Origin: Flavobacterium tructae
GTDB lineage: Bacteria > Bacteroidota > Bacteroidia > Flavobacteriales > Flavobacteriaceae
Assembly: GCF_002217475.1 (NCBI RefSeq)
Contig: NZ_MUHH01000018.1
Span: 1-62,967, forward strand
Direction: 5' to 3'
DNA length: 62,967 nt
In this document: piece after piece, positions 8,105 to 18,428 of the stretch
How positions within the stretch are numbered: position 1 is the first letter of the stretch
Layout: each line of letters opens with the position of its first letter
The notes under the pieces: model-generated
The model's input: the letters and a program-made list of their open reading frames with translations, nothing else
Database searches by the model: none
What the model was told of the DNA's origin: nothing
Translations under genes and position numbers: made by a program

Positions 8105-8812
8105 TTAATTTTCATTAAAAAACACTACACTATGACAAGCTACAATTGCAGCAGTCTCTGTTCGCAATCGGGTATTTCCTAAAGTAACGGGTTGGAATTT
8201 GTGTTCTAACGCCAGTGCAATTTCTTTTTCAGAAAAGTCTCCTTCCGGGCCAATAAGCAGGGTAACACTTTCATTGGGCTTCAAAACTTCCTTTAAAGAT
8301 TTTTTATCGGTTTCTTCACAATGCGCTATCAATTGCAGACCATCGTTTTTTTGTTTGATGAATTCTTTAAACGAAATAGCTTCATTTAATTTAGGCAGAT
8401 AGGTTTCGTTGGATTGTTTCATTGCCGATAAAATAATCTTTTCAAAACGCTCCGGATTAATTACTTTTCTTTCTGAACGATCACAAAAAATAGGGGTGAT
8501 TTCCTGAATTCCTATTTCCGTAGCTTTTTCCAAAAACCATTCAAAACGATCATTCATTTTGGTTGGTGCAACCGCTAAATGCAGTCTGAATTTTGGAGCA
8601 GACGATTTTTTGATCGAAATGACTTCTACTATACATTTATTGTCTGATGCTAAAGTAATTTGGGTTTCAAACAACAAGCCCGAACCATTGGTTACGTGTA
8701 GAATATCGGAATCTTTTTTGCGTAAAACTTTTATAATATGACGGCTTTCTTCTTTGTCAAAAGAAAAGCGTTCTGTAGATTCGTCGATATCAGGATTGTA
8801 AAATAATTGCAT
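8105..8812 (-). CDS. rsmE: 16S rRNA (uracil(1498)-N3)-methyltransferase RsmE
   Basis: 235 residues, the usual RsmE length. It methylates N3 of U1498 in the decoding region of 16S rRNA. An N-terminal PUA-like domain (about 1-70) includes EESRHIIKVLRKK. The C-terminal SPOUT knot contains TEIGIQEITPIFCDRSERK, the SAM-binding LLIGPEGDFSEKEI, and VTLGNTRLRTETAA. The start lies 2 bp after the tsaD stop, so tsaD and rsmE form one transcript and are probably translationally coupled. Confidence 0.95.
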   Translation of the reverse strand: MQLFYNPDIDESTERFSFDKEESRHIIKVLRKKDSDILHVTNGSGLLFETQITLASDNKCIVEVISIKKSSAPKFRLHLAVAPTKMNDRFEWFLEKATEIGIQEITPIFCDRSERKVINPERFEKIILSAMKQSNETYLPKLNEAISFKEFIKQKNDGLQLIAHCEETDKKSLKEVLKPNESVTLLIGPEGDFSEKEIALALEHKFQPVTLGNTRLRTETAAIVACHSVVFFNEN

Positions 8813-8814
8813 AA

Positions 8815-9837
8815 TTAAAATTGGATTCGCGCTTTCGAAACTACTGCTGAAGTTTCGAAACGTTTTGATAAATATTTTTGATACCCCACAATTCCTATCA
8901 TGGCGGCATTGTCGGTAGTATATTCAAATTTTGGAATGAAGGTTTTCCATCCGTATTGGGCTTCGCTTTCTTTCAATCGGGTTCTGATGCCTGAATTAGC
9001 TGAAACTCCTCCGCCAATGGCAATTTGTTTGATTCCGGTTTCTTTTACCGCTAATTTCAATTTGTCCATCAAAATTTCGATAATGGTATGTTGAATAGAA
9101 GCACAAATATCATTAAGGTTCTCTTCAATAAAATTAGGATTTTCAAGTTTATTTTTTTGAATAAAATACAAGATGGCCGTTTTTAGTCCGGAGAAACTAA
9201 AGTCAAGTCCCGGTACTTTTGGTTTGGTAAAAGTAAAGGCTTTTGGATTTCCTAATTTTGCATATTTGTCGATCAGCGGCCCGCCCGGATAAGGAAGTCC
9301 AAGGATTTTGGCACTCTTGTCAAAGGCTTCGCCAACGGCATCATCAGTAGTTTCACCAATAATTTCCATATCAAAAAAACCGTTTACTTTAACAATTTGA
9401 GTATGCCCCCCGCTAATGGTGAGCGCCAGAAAAGGAAATTCCGGTTTATCAAACCCTTCTTCATCGATAAAATGTGCTAAAATATGGGCATGCATATGAT
9501 TTACAGCAATTAGCGGAATTTTGAGCGCTAACGACAATGATTTACTAAAAGAACTGCCTACTAATAAAGATCCCATTAAGCCCGGACCTTGCGTAAAAGC
9601 GATAGCAGTTAGTTGATCTTTTTGTACATTTGCCTTACGAAGCGCGGCATCAATTACCGGAACAATATTTTGCTGGTGTGCTCTTGAAGCTAATTCAGGA
9701 ACAACACCTCCATATTGATTGTGAATTAACTGATTGGCCACAACATTTGAGAGTACTTTGTCGTTATGTAGGACCGCGGCAGCAGTATCATCGCATGAAC
9801 TTTCGATGGCTAGAATAAAAACCTCTGAATTTTGCAT
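8815..9837 (-). CDS. tsaD: tRNA N6-adenosine threonylcarbamoyltransferase TsaD
   Basis: 340 residues, full length. It transfers the threonylcarbamoyl group to A37 of ANN-decoding tRNAs, working with TsaB and TsaE. The ASKHA fold shows ILAIESSCDDTAAAV at the N terminus and the metal-binding HMHAHILAHF. LTISGGHTQIV is the nucleotide loop, and IAIGGGVSANSG is the C-terminal glycine motif. The ATG at 9837 gives the standard start MQNSEVFILAIESSCDD. It is divergent from tamB across a 143-bp region that contains a perfect 16-bp palindrome. Its downstream partner is rsmE. Confidence 0.97.
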   Translation of the reverse strand: MQNSEVFILAIESSCDDTAAAVLHNDKVLSNVVANQLIHNQYGGVVPELASRAHQQNIVPVIDAALRKANVQKDQLTAIAFTQGPGLMGSLLVGSSFSKSLSLALKIPLIAVNHMHAHILAHFIDEEGFDKPEFPFLALTISGGHTQIVKVNGFFDMEIIGETTDDAVGEAFDKSAKILGLPYPGGPLIDKYAKLGNPKAFTFTKPKVPGLDFSFSGLKTAILYFIQKNKLENPNFIEENLNDICASIQHTIIEILMDKLKLAVKETGIKQIAIGGGVSANSGIRTRLKESEAQYGWKTFIPKFEYTTDNAAMIGIVGYQKYLSKRFETSAVVSKARIQF

Positions 9838-9869
9838 ATAAAAGCACGATTTTTGAATTATATTTGACG

Positions 9870-9885
9870 AATCAAATATTTGATT
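9870..9885. promoter_or_regulatory. Perfect palindrome AATCAAATATTTGATT between tsaD and tamB
   Basis: A 16-bp perfect palindrome. The half-site TATTTGA also occurs at 9861-9867, overlapping a TATATTTG box (9859-9866). It could be an operator or simply overlapping promoter elements of the two divergent genes. Confidence 0.35.
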
Positions 9886-9980
9886 TTCTTTTATTATAAG
9901 GAGAAGCCAAAATTAAAGAATTTTTATCAAAAACAGCCGTTCTTTGTCTGTTCAAAGTAAATTTAAAAGAAAACTAAAAT

Positions 9981-12900
9981 ATAGCAGCTATCAGAAAAGT
10001 AAAGAAAATAATATCTCGAACCCTAATTGGTTTAATTTTACTTTTGTTAGCACTTGCTATCATCTTGGCTTTACCTGTGGTTCAGACCAAAATAGCGAGA
10101 TACGTTACAGAATCTTTAAATACTGATTTTAAGACTGATATTAGTGTTGAAAAAGTTGCCATAAATATTTTTGGAGGTGTAAAACTCAAGAAGGTTCTGA
10201 TCCGCGACCATCATAAGAAGACTTTAATCTATTCTGATATAATTACCACTGATATTCTTAGCATTAAAAGATTATTAGATGGTGATTTGCTTTTTGGAGA
10301 TATTAGGCTGACCGGTATGATTTTTAATCTCAAAACGTATAAAAACGAAGACGAGAATAATATCAACAAGTTTATTAAGCTGTTTGAAACAGGAAAAAAA
10401 ACACCAAAAACCAACAAGCACTTTTTGCTGACAGCCAAGAATGCTTACATATCTCAGGGGGCTTTTTCTGTTGTGGATGAGAATAAAAACACGCCAAGAT
10501 TTCTTGATTTTAAAAAGTTGAATGCGTACATCAGCGAGTTTAAGTTATACGGACCGGATATAAATACAAATATTCACCGATTTTCATTCTTAGATCATCG
10601 TGGCTTGTATGTGTCAAACTTTGCAGGGAAGTTCAGTTACACTAAAAAGCAGATCAAGGTTGAAAATCTGGCGATAAAGACTAAAAGATCTTCTATTTAC
10701 GGAAAAGCGATTTTGAACTATAAAATAGAGGATTTTCTACATTTTACCGATAAAGTAAAGTTTGATGTAGCTTTAGATTCTGCTTCCATTGCGTCAAATG
10801 ATATTCGCTATTTTTATGATGGCTTGGGAAAAAACCAGCATTTTAAAATTAAAACAAAAATAAAAGGAACCTTGAATGATCTTAATTTAAGACGTCTTAG
10901 ATTGAGTGATACTAATGGTTCAAGAATCTTTGGAACAATTAACTTCAAGAATCTTTTAGGAAGCAAAACACAGAAGTTTTCTATGGATGGTAAGTTCGAA
11001 AAACTGGTTTCGAGTTACGATAATCTGGTCGTTTTATTGCCGGGTATTTTAGGTAAGACACTTCCAAAGGAATTACGACGAATTGGTAAATTCAATATCG
11101 TTGGAAAAGCGAAAGTTTCGACCACAGCCTTAGAAACCGATTTTAAAATGATTACCGATTTAGGTAACGGTCAGGTCGATTTGCACATGAATCATATCGA
11201 TTTTATTGACAAAGCTTCGTATTCCGGAAATGTAATTCTGGAGAATTTTAATATTGGTGCGGTATTGAATCGTAAAGATATTGGAAGAACGACTTTGAAT
11301 GTAGATGTAGACGGGGTAGGGTTTACCGAAAAATACCTCAATACCATTGTTAAAGGAGATATCGCAAAATTAGATTATAATAAATACACCTACAATAATA
11401 TTGTTGTAAACGGGAATTTTAAATTGCCTTATTATAAAGGACAGGTTTCTGTAAATGATCCAAATTTAAGTTTACTGTTTGATGGAATGGTCGATTTAAG
11501 TAAGCGTGAAAATCGCTATGATTTTCATATTAACGTAGACAATGCCGATTTACGTAAACTTAAATTTATAAGCGATTCTATTTCACATTTTAGAGGAGAT
11601 GCCGTTGTAGCAGTGACCGGAAATTCCATAGAGAATTTACAGGGAACGATTTCGATCAAAGAGGCTGTGTATCAAAACCCTCAGGACACCTATGTTTTTG
11701 ATGATCTTACAATCAACTCACATTTTGATGCCGATAAACTGCGAACAATTACTATTGGTTCTAATGACGTAGTAAAGGGGGAAATAGTAGGTAAGTTTCA
11801 GTTTGCACAACTGGACAAGCTGGTCATGAATTCAGTGGGAAGTTTGTACACCAATTATAAACCTTACAAACTTAAGAAAGGGCAATTTTTGCGTTTCAAC
11901 TTTCATGTGTACGATAAGATCGTGGAAATGTTATATCCGGACATTAAAATTGATTCAAGTACCACAGTGAGAGGAAAAATTGATTCGGATCTTCAGGAGT
12001 TTAAATTTAAGTTTAATTCTGAAAAAATTGTCGCTGCCAAAAATACCTTTGACAATATTCGAATTACGATCGACAATAAAAATACGCTTTATAATGCTTA
12101 TGTAGAGCTGGACAGTATTAAAACACCTTATTATAAAGTACGTGATTTTAATTTGATTAACGTTACGGCTAAAGATACTCTGTTTGTAAGATCCGAATTT
12201 AAAGGAGGGGATAAAGGGGAAGATTATTATAATCTGGATCTCTATCATACTATCGATAAAAATAAAAACAATATCATAGGGATTAAGAAGTCTGAGATGA
12301 AATTTAAAGACTATTTATGGTATTTAAATGAAGATGCTGAAAAAGACAACCAGATTGTTTTTGATCAGTATTTTAAAAATTTCACTATTGATAATATTGT
12401 ATTGTCTCATGAGAATCAGAAAATAGATTTGAATGGTGTCATAAAAGGGAAAGATTATAAAGATTTGGTGTTGAATTTTGAAGATGTGGATATTAATAAA
12501 ATCACACCTTTTAATTCTAAGTTCGTATTTAATGGTAATTTAAATGGAAATGTAAATTACAAACAGAATAAAGACGTTTATCAGCCCACGGCCTCTATTG
12601 TGATTGATCATCTGAATCTGAATAAAACGGATTTAGGTACGCTTAATTTTGATATTGCGGGAGATGAAAGTTTTAAAAAATTCACTATCAATTCTTCTAT
12701 TCAAAACGGATTCACAGAGTCGTTTAAAGCAGAAGGAACTTTTGCGGTTGAAAATAAGGAGACCTTTTTAGATTTGAGTTTGAAACTTGAAGGATTTAAT
12801 CTGGCGACCTTAGGAACAGTTGGAGGTGATGTGCTTTCTAATGTTAGAGGATCGGTTTCAGGGAATGCCGCCGTGGTGGGGAATCTGAAAAAACCTGAAA

Positions 12901-14540
12901 TTAACGGACGTTTGTATGTGGAGAAAGCCGGGATGACCATTCCATACCTGAATACAGATTACGAATTAAGCGATCGTACCGTGATTGATTTAACAGATGA
13001 AAAATTTCTGTTTAGAAACAATCAGCTGACTGATACCAAATATGGGACAAAAGGGTTGTTGAACGGTAGTATTGAACACCATAATTTTGGCGACTGGAAG
13101 CTGGATTTAAATATTACGTCTAAGCGATTGCTTGCTCTGGATACTAAAGACAGTGAAGATGCCGCTTATTTTGGTACGGCTTTTATAAATGGTACTGCCA
13201 GTATTAAAGGTCCTACAGAAGGATTGTTTATAAAAGTAGAAGCGAAATCAGAAAAAGGAACTCAGGTTAAGATTCCTATAAACAATGCCCAGAGTGTTGG
13301 AGAAAGCAACTGGATTCATTTTGTAACACCGCAGGAAAAGTACAATCTGGCAAATGGTATACTTGAAAAGACTAAGAATTACAACGGATTGGAACTGGAG
13401 TTTGATTTTGATATTACTCCCGATGCCGAGGTAGAGGTAATTTTAGATCGAAGTTCCGGACATGGTATGAAAGGAAAAGGATACGGATCGTTATTATTTA
13501 AAATTAATACACTGGGTAAATTTAATATGTGGGGGGATTTCCAGGCATACGAAGGAACTTATAATTTTAAATACGGTGGTTTAATTGATAAAAAATTCTC
13601 CGTTAAAAAAGGAGGATCTATTATTTGGGAAGGAAACCCAATGAAAGCACAATTGAATCTGGAAGCTGTCTATAAAACAACTGCAAATCCGGCTGTACTG
13701 TTAGACAATACTTCTTCATTCAATAAAAAAGTACCGGTCGAAGTGGTAATTGGATTACGTGGAGATTTGGCCAGTCCGGAACCTAATTTTGACATACAGT
13801 TCCCTTCTGTCAGTACCGTGCTTAAATCAGAGATACAATATAAGTTAGACGATAAAGACATTCGTCAGACTCAGGCTTTATATTTACTTTCTACAGGCTC
13901 GTTTATGAGTACAGACGGATTTAGTCAGGGTGATTTTTCAGGAACCTTAACTGAAACCGCTTCCAGTTTGTTAGGGGGTATAATAAAATCAGATAATGAT
14001 AAAGTCAATATCGATCTGAACTATATCTCAGCTGATAAAAGACTTGGGCAGGAGGCCGACGGTCAGTTTGTAGCGAATATTTCTTCTCAGATCAATGAAA
14101 GAATTACAATCAACGGAAAACTTGGAGTTCCTGTAGGTGGAGTAAATGAATCTGCTATTGTTGGAGATATCGAAATCCTGTATAGAGTTAATGAGGACGG
14201 ATCAATGAATCTTCGTTTGTTTAATAAAGAAAATGATATTAATTATATAGGACAAGGGATTGGTTATACACAAGGTGTTGGTATTTCGTATGAAGTAGAT
14301 TTTGATACTTTTAGCGAGCTGGTCAATAAACTTTTCAAAAATCATAAGCTGGAAAGAGCGATCAAAAATTCCACAAACGATTTGCAGGACAACAACCTAA
14401 ATCCTGATTTTGTTAATTTCTCGAATAAAAAGAACACAGATAAGAACAAAAAGAAGGAGGAGAAGAAAGAGAAAAAAGAAGAACCAAAAGTTCCTCCACC
14501 CATAAATAATGAAGGATTAATTCCTGACAATGACTTTTAG
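9981..14540 (+). CDS. tamB: Translocation/assembly module TamB (DUF490 family)
   Basis: About 1519 residues. TamB-type proteins span the periplasm and carry lipids or assist outer-membrane protein assembly. A single N-terminal membrane anchor (LIGLILLLLALAIILAL) is followed by a very long beta-rich AsmA-like groove, then the conserved C-terminal DUF490 region (about 1000-1450), then a Lys/Glu/Pro-rich tail. Start: the frame is open to a TAA at 9975 and has no ATG before the anchor. A TTG at 10044 would cut the anchor and remove the positive IRKVKK stretch that should precede it. I therefore place the start near ATA 9981, which sits 16 bp after a TAAATTTA box; ATC 9990 is an alternative. The 5' end is uncertain; the identity is not. 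A terminator follows at 14565. Confidence 0.88.
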   Translation: MAAIRKVKKIISRTLIGLILLLLALAIILALPVVQTKIARYVTESLNTDFKTDISVEKVAINIFGGVKLKKVLIRDHHKKTLIYSDIITTDILSIKRLLDGDLLFGDIRLTGMIFNLKTYKNEDENNINKFIKLFETGKKTPKTNKHFLLTAKNAYISQGAFSVVDENKNTPRFLDFKKLNAYISEFKLYGPDINTNIHRFSFLDHRGLYVSNFAGKFSYTKKQIKVENLAIKTKRSSIYGKAILNYKIEDFLHFTDKVKFDVALDSASIASNDIRYFYDGLGKNQHFKIKTKIKGTLNDLNLRRLRLSDTNGSRIFGTINFKNLLGSKTQKFSMDGKFEKLVSSYDNLVVLLPGILGKTLPKELRRIGKFNIVGKAKVSTTALETDFKMITDLGNGQVDLHMNHIDFIDKASYSGNVILENFNIGAVLNRKDIGRTTLNVDVDGVGFTEKYLNTIVKGDIAKLDYNKYTYNNIVVNGNFKLPYYKGQVSVNDPNLSLLFDGMVDLSKRENRYDFHINVDNADLRKLKFISDSISHFRGDAVVAVTGNSIENLQGTISIKEAVYQNPQDTYVFDDLTINSHFDADKLRTITIGSNDVVKGEIVGKFQFAQLDKLVMNSVGSLYTNYKPYKLKKGQFLRFNFHVYDKIVEMLYPDIKIDSSTTVRGKIDSDLQEFKFKFNSEKIVAAKNTFDNIRITIDNKNTLYNAYVELDSIKTPYYKVRDFNLINVTAKDTLFVRSEFKGGDKGEDYYNLDLYHTIDKNKNNIIGIKKSEMKFKDYLWYLNEDAEKDNQIVFDQYFKNFTIDNIVLSHENQKIDLNGVIKGKDYKDLVLNFEDVDINKITPFNSKFVFNGNLNGNVNYKQNKDVYQPTASIVIDHLNLNKTDLGTLNFDIAGDESFKKFTINSSIQNGFTESFKAEGTFAVENKETFLDLSLKLEGFNLATLGTVGGDVLSNVRGSVSGNAAVVGNLKKPEINGRLYVEKAGMTIPYLNTDYELSDRTVIDLTDEKFLFRNNQLTDTKYGTKGLLNGSIEHHNFGDWKLDLNITSKRLLALDTKDSEDAAYFGTAFINGTASIKGPTEGLFIKVEAKSEKGTQVKIPINNAQSVGESNWIHFVTPQEKYNLANGILEKTKNYNGLELEFDFDITPDAEVEVILDRSSGHGMKGKGYGSLLFKINTLGKFNMWGDFQAYEGTYNFKYGGLIDKKFSVKKGGSIIWEGNPMKAQLNLEAVYKTTANPAVLLDNTSSFNKKVPVEVVIGLRGDLASPEPNFDIQFPSVSTVLKSEIQYKLDDKDIRQTQALYLLSTGSFMSTDGFSQGDFSGTLTETASSLLGGIIKSDNDKVNIDLNYISADKRLGQEADGQFVANISSQINERITINGKLGVPVGGVNESAIVGDIEILYRVNEDGSMNLRLFNKENDINYIGQGIGYTQGVGISYEVDFDTFSELVNKLFKNHKLERAIKNSTNDLQDNNLNPDFVNFSNKKNTDKNKKKEEKKEKKEEPKVPPPINNEGLIPDNDF

Positions 14541-14564
14541 AAGATTTGTTAAAAAGATACAGAT

Positions 14565-14597
14565 AAAAAACCATTCGTTACTGCGAATGGTTTTTTT
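14565..14597 (+). terminator. tamB terminator
   Basis: The stem AAACCATTCG with CGAATGGTTT is followed by seven T residues, 25 bp after the tamB stop. Confidence 0.9.
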
Positions 14598-14752
14598 GTT
14601 TTAATTTTAGAGACTTGCTTATTTTTTGCTAATAAGGATTGCCGTCAAATTTTATAACACTTCAGTAATGTATTGTTAATTTTAAATATTCAATTTAAAT
14701 AGGCGACATTTATTATGGAGAATGAAATTTTTACTTTAGAAAAACTTATTAA

Positions 14753-14763
14753 CGAAAACGTTT
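14753..14763 (-). promoter_or_regulatory. Putative operator AAACGTTTTCG upstream of pfkA
   Basis: On the minus strand the site reads AAACGTTTTCG, with the palindromic core AAACGTTT around a central CG, as in many LacI-family operators. The same 11-mer lies upstream of susC at 46685-46695, and its last 10 bases recur at 46530-46539. It is 60 bp upstream of the pfkA -7 box. Confidence 0.45.
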
Positions 14764-14823
14764 GAATTTAACATATTTTGCTAATTTATTATAAAGATAA
14801 CCCGATAAGTGGTGAATGTTTGC

Positions 14824-14831
14824 TAATTTTA
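14824..14831 (+). promoter_or_regulatory. Weak -7 box TAATTTTA for pfkA
   Basis: One mismatch to TAnnTTTG, 18 bp before the pfkA ATG. The same variant TAATTTTA precedes susC, which fits a regulated rather than a constitutive promoter. Confidence 0.4.
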
Positions 14832-14849
14832 CACTTTAATACTTAAATA

Positions 14850-15836
14850 ATGCCAAAAACGATAAAAAAAGTTGGTGTTCTAACATCAGGAGGTGACTCA
14901 CCAGGAATGAATGCCGCAATACGATCAGTTGTTCGAACATGTGCTTATCATAATATAGAATGCATAGGGATTTATAGGGGATATCAAGGAATGATTGAAG
15001 GTGACTTCAAAGAAATGGGACCCCGTAGCGTAAATAATATTGTGAACAAAGGCGGAACGATTTTGAAATCAGCTCGTTCAGTTGAGTTTAGAAGCCCGGA
15101 AGGTAGAAAAAAAGCGCACGAAAATCTTTTAAAAGCCGGAGTAGATGCTTTGGTTGTTATTGGAGGAGACGGAAGTTTTACCGGAGGATTAATTTTTAAT
15201 TCAGAATACGGTTTTCCGGTAATGGGAATTCCAGGAACAATTGACAATGATATTTTTGGAACCAGCCATACTTTAGGTTATGACACAGCCTTAAATACTG
15301 TTGTAGATTGTATCGATAAAATTAGAGATACTGCAAGTTCGCATAACCGTCTGTTTTTTGTAGAGGTAATGGGTAGAGATGCAGGTCATATTGCTCTTAA
15401 TGCCGGAATTGGAGCCGGTGCAGAAGAAATTCTTATTCCTGAAGAAGATTTAGGTTTAGACCGATTATTAGATTCTCTTCAAAAAAGTAAAGCTTCAGGA
15501 AAATCATCAAGTATAGTAGTTATTGCCGAAGGAGATAAAATAGGTAAAAATGTTTTCGAATTAAAAGATTACGTTGAAGCCAATCTGCCGGAATACGACG
15601 TTAGAGTATCTGTATTAGGACATATGCAGCGTGGTGGTTCTCCATCTTGCTTTGACCGTGTTTTAGCAAGCCGTTTGGGAGTAAAAGCGGTAGAATCTTT
15701 AATAGAAGGTAAATCAAATTATATGGTCGGTTTGCAGGCTGATAAAGTTGTTTTGACACCTCTTGAACAAGCAATTAAAGGTAAATCTGAGATTGACAGA
15801 GAATTGTTAAGAGTGTCCGATATCATGTCGACATAA
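14850..15836 (+). CDS. pfkA: ATP-dependent 6-phosphofructokinase PfkA
   Basis: 328 residues, the normal bacterial length. It phosphorylates fructose 6-phosphate to fructose 1,6-bisphosphate. The motifs are GVLTSGGDSPGMNAAIR (ATP site), VVIGGDGSFTGG, the catalytic GTIDNDIFGTSHTLGYDTAL (TIDND; catalytic aspartate), and VEVMGRDAGHIALNAG. VSVLGHMQRGGSPS is the C-terminal F6P site. The glycine in GGDGS favours ATP over pyrophosphate. It is followed by gap after 83 bp, and the GlcNAc-kinase-like gene follows gap, so this is a lower-glycolysis and amino-sugar cluster. Confidence 0.97.
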   Translation: MPKTIKKVGVLTSGGDSPGMNAAIRSVVRTCAYHNIECIGIYRGYQGMIEGDFKEMGPRSVNNIVNKGGTILKSARSVEFRSPEGRKKAHENLLKAGVDALVVIGGDGSFTGGLIFNSEYGFPVMGIPGTIDNDIFGTSHTLGYDTALNTVVDCIDKIRDTASSHNRLFFVEVMGRDAGHIALNAGIGAGAEEILIPEEDLGLDRLLDSLQKSKASGKSSSIVVIAEGDKIGKNVFELKDYVEANLPEYDVRVSVLGHMQRGGSPSCFDRVLASRLGVKAVESLIEGKSNYMVGLQADKVVLTPLEQAIKGKSEIDRELLRVSDIMST

Positions 15837-15886
15837 AAAAAGTTTAAAAAAGGAAAGAAGTTTATTGTGAGGAAATTAGACTTTGA

Positions 15887-16924
<1,038 letters not shown>

Positions 16925-16939
16925 TAATATATATTTTTG

Positions 16940-16975
16940 CAAAATCCCGTTATTGAATAGTAATGGGATTTTCTT
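16940..16975 (+). terminator. gap terminator
   Basis: A 14-bp stem-loop (AAAATCCCGTTATT with AGTAATGGGATTTT) is followed by a T-rich tail, 16 bp after the gap stop. It separates pfkA-gap from the kinase-mgsA pair. Confidence 0.8.
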
Positions 16976-17053
16976 ATTTTGTTGCTTCTTTAATTAAGGT
17001 AAAAACACATTTTTTATTTAGCTAAAGAAAGACTAATCCAAAAACTAAATAAA

Positions 17054-17905
17054 ATGAAATTAATAGTTGATAGTGGATCTACTAAAGCCGATTGGATTGC
17101 AATTGATGATAATGGAAAAGTATTATTCACCACACAAACTTTAGGATTAAATCCTGAAATTCTTGACGGTCCGGAGATAGTAGAAAGATTAAACGATCGT
17201 TTTGATATTCTGCAAAATAAAAAGAACGCGACGCATTTGTTTTTTTACGGAGCAGGTTGCGGAACAGAGAGAATGAAAATAGAACTTTCCCGAATATTTC
17301 AGGAATATTTTGAGAATGCAATTGTAGAAGTTCAGGAAGATACTTATGCAGCGGTATATGCAACTACTCCAAAAGGAGAAGCTGCGATCGTGAGTATTTT
17401 AGGTACCGGTTCTAATTGCAGCTTTTTTGATGGTAAAGTATTGCATCAAAAAGTTCAGTCACTTGGGTTTATCGCAATGGACGACTGCAGTGGAAATGTT
17501 TTTGGAAAAGAATTAATCAGAAAGTACTACTTCAATAAAATGCCAAAAGAACTGGCCGTTGAATTTGAGAAAGAATATAATTTAGATCCTGATTTTATCA
17601 AAAATAAATTGTACAAAGAACCAAATCCAAACGCCTATTTAGCGACCTTTGCAAAGTTCCTGATCAAGCATAAAGACACTGAGTTTTGCAGAAAAATTAT
17701 CTTCAAAGGAATGAAATCTTTCGTGAAAAACTACATCAAGCAATTTGACAATTGTAAAGAAGTTCCTGTTCATTTTGTGGGGTCAATTGCTTTTTATTTA
17801 AAAGACGAATTGCAAGAAACTTTTGATAAATATGGACTTCAATTGGGTAATGTTTTAAGAAGACCAATTGATGGGTTAATTGCTTACCACGTTGCAAATC
17901 AATAA
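17054..17905 (+). CDS. BadF/BadG/BcrA-type ATPase, probable N-acetylglucosamine kinase
   Basis: 283 residues of the ASKHA sugar-kinase fold. LIVDSGSTKADWIAID is the phosphate-1 loop, FFYGAGCG the middle strand, and VSILGTGSNCSFFDG the phosphate-2 loop with GTGSN. MDDCSGNVFGKELIRKYY follows, and the C-terminal adenosine motif is around VHFVGSIAFYLKDEL. This family includes GlcNAc kinases, which make GlcNAc-6-phosphate. Its place between gap and mgsA and the chitin locus in the same window support that substrate, but specificity is inference. mgsA starts 13 bp downstream. Confidence 0.82.
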   Translation: MKLIVDSGSTKADWIAIDDNGKVLFTTQTLGLNPEILDGPEIVERLNDRFDILQNKKNATHLFFYGAGCGTERMKIELSRIFQEYFENAIVEVQEDTYAAVYATTPKGEAAIVSILGTGSNCSFFDGKVLHQKVQSLGFIAMDDCSGNVFGKELIRKYYFNKMPKELAVEFEKEYNLDPDFIKNKLYKEPNPNAYLATFAKFLIKHKDTEFCRKIIFKGMKSFVKNYIKQFDNCKEVPVHFVGSIAFYLKDELQETFDKYGLQLGNVLRRPIDGLIAYHVANQ

Positions 17906-17918
17906 ATAAAAATAGAAT

Positions 17919-18293
17919 ATGGAAATTGCTATCATAGCTCATGATGGGAAAAAAGCAGACATGGTTCAGTTTTTGAATAAAAACAAGGCCTTACTGCTTC
18001 AGGAAAACATTAAATTAATCGCAACGGGAACTACGGGGAGTAAGGCTGAAAACGCCGGTTTTAAGGTGAAAAGAATGCTCTCAGGACCAATGGGAGGTGA
18101 TGCGCAAATTGCTGCGAGAGTGGCAGAAGGAAAGACGAAAATGGTTTTCTTTTTTAAAGATCCGCTGGCAAGCCATGCTCACGAAGTAGATATCAATATG
18201 CTGATTCGTGTTTGTGATGTTCATAATGTACCTCTGGCAACTAATGAAGCTTCGGCGCAGTTACTGCTTAATGCCATTGCGCTGCAATTATAG
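17919..18293 (+). CDS. mgsA: Methylglyoxal synthase
   Basis: 124 residues, slightly shorter than the E. coli enzyme (152). It converts dihydroxyacetone phosphate to methylglyoxal, a bypass that relieves phosphate limitation in glycolysis. The motifs are IAIIAHDGKKADMVQF (His and Lys of the phosphate site), IATGTTGSKAEN, and MLSGPMGGDAQIAARVAEG with the catalytic aspartate. FFFKDPLASHAHEVDINML is the second conserved aspartate segment. It is 13 bp after the kinase gene and is probably in the same transcript; a strong terminator follows. Confidence 0.95.
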   Translation: MEIAIIAHDGKKADMVQFLNKNKALLLQENIKLIATGTTGSKAENAGFKVKRMLSGPMGGDAQIAARVAEGKTKMVFFFKDPLASHAHEVDINMLIRVCDVHNVPLATNEASAQLLLNAIALQL

Positions 18294-18312
18294 AATTTCT
18301 AATTTTAGATAT

Positions 18313-18347
18313 AAAAAAAACCGTTACAAGTTGTAACGGTTTTTTTG
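18313..18347 (+). terminator. mgsA terminator
   Basis: The perfect stem AAACCGTTACAA with TTGTAACGGTTT is followed by seven T residues. Confidence 0.92.
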
Positions 18348-18349
18348 TT

Positions 18350-18424
18350 TCAGGTTTCAAGTTTCAGGTTATGCTCAAAGTGTCAAACTTGAAACTTGAA
18401 ACTTGAAACCTGAAACTTGAAACA
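18350..18424. repeat. GTTTCAAGTTTCAGG-type inverted repeat array
   Basis: Copies of GTTTCAGGTTTCAAGTTTC face inverted copies (GAAACTTGAAACCTGAAAC) across a short spacer, forming a large cruciform between mgsA and ridA. A further copy is at 26098-26122. Confidence 0.7.
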
Positions 18425-18428
18425 ATTT

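Larger units (their letters stand above)
14541..14849. other. tamB-pfkA intergenic region
   Basis: 309 bp holding the tamB terminator, an AT-rich spacer, a putative operator (14753-14763) and a weak promoter box (14824-14831). No ORF is credible. Confidence 0.6.

Noticed and set aside
14342..14530. Minus-strand Phe/Ser-rich ORF within the 3' end of tamB
   Set aside because: It is the antisense of the Lys/Glu-rich tail of TamB.
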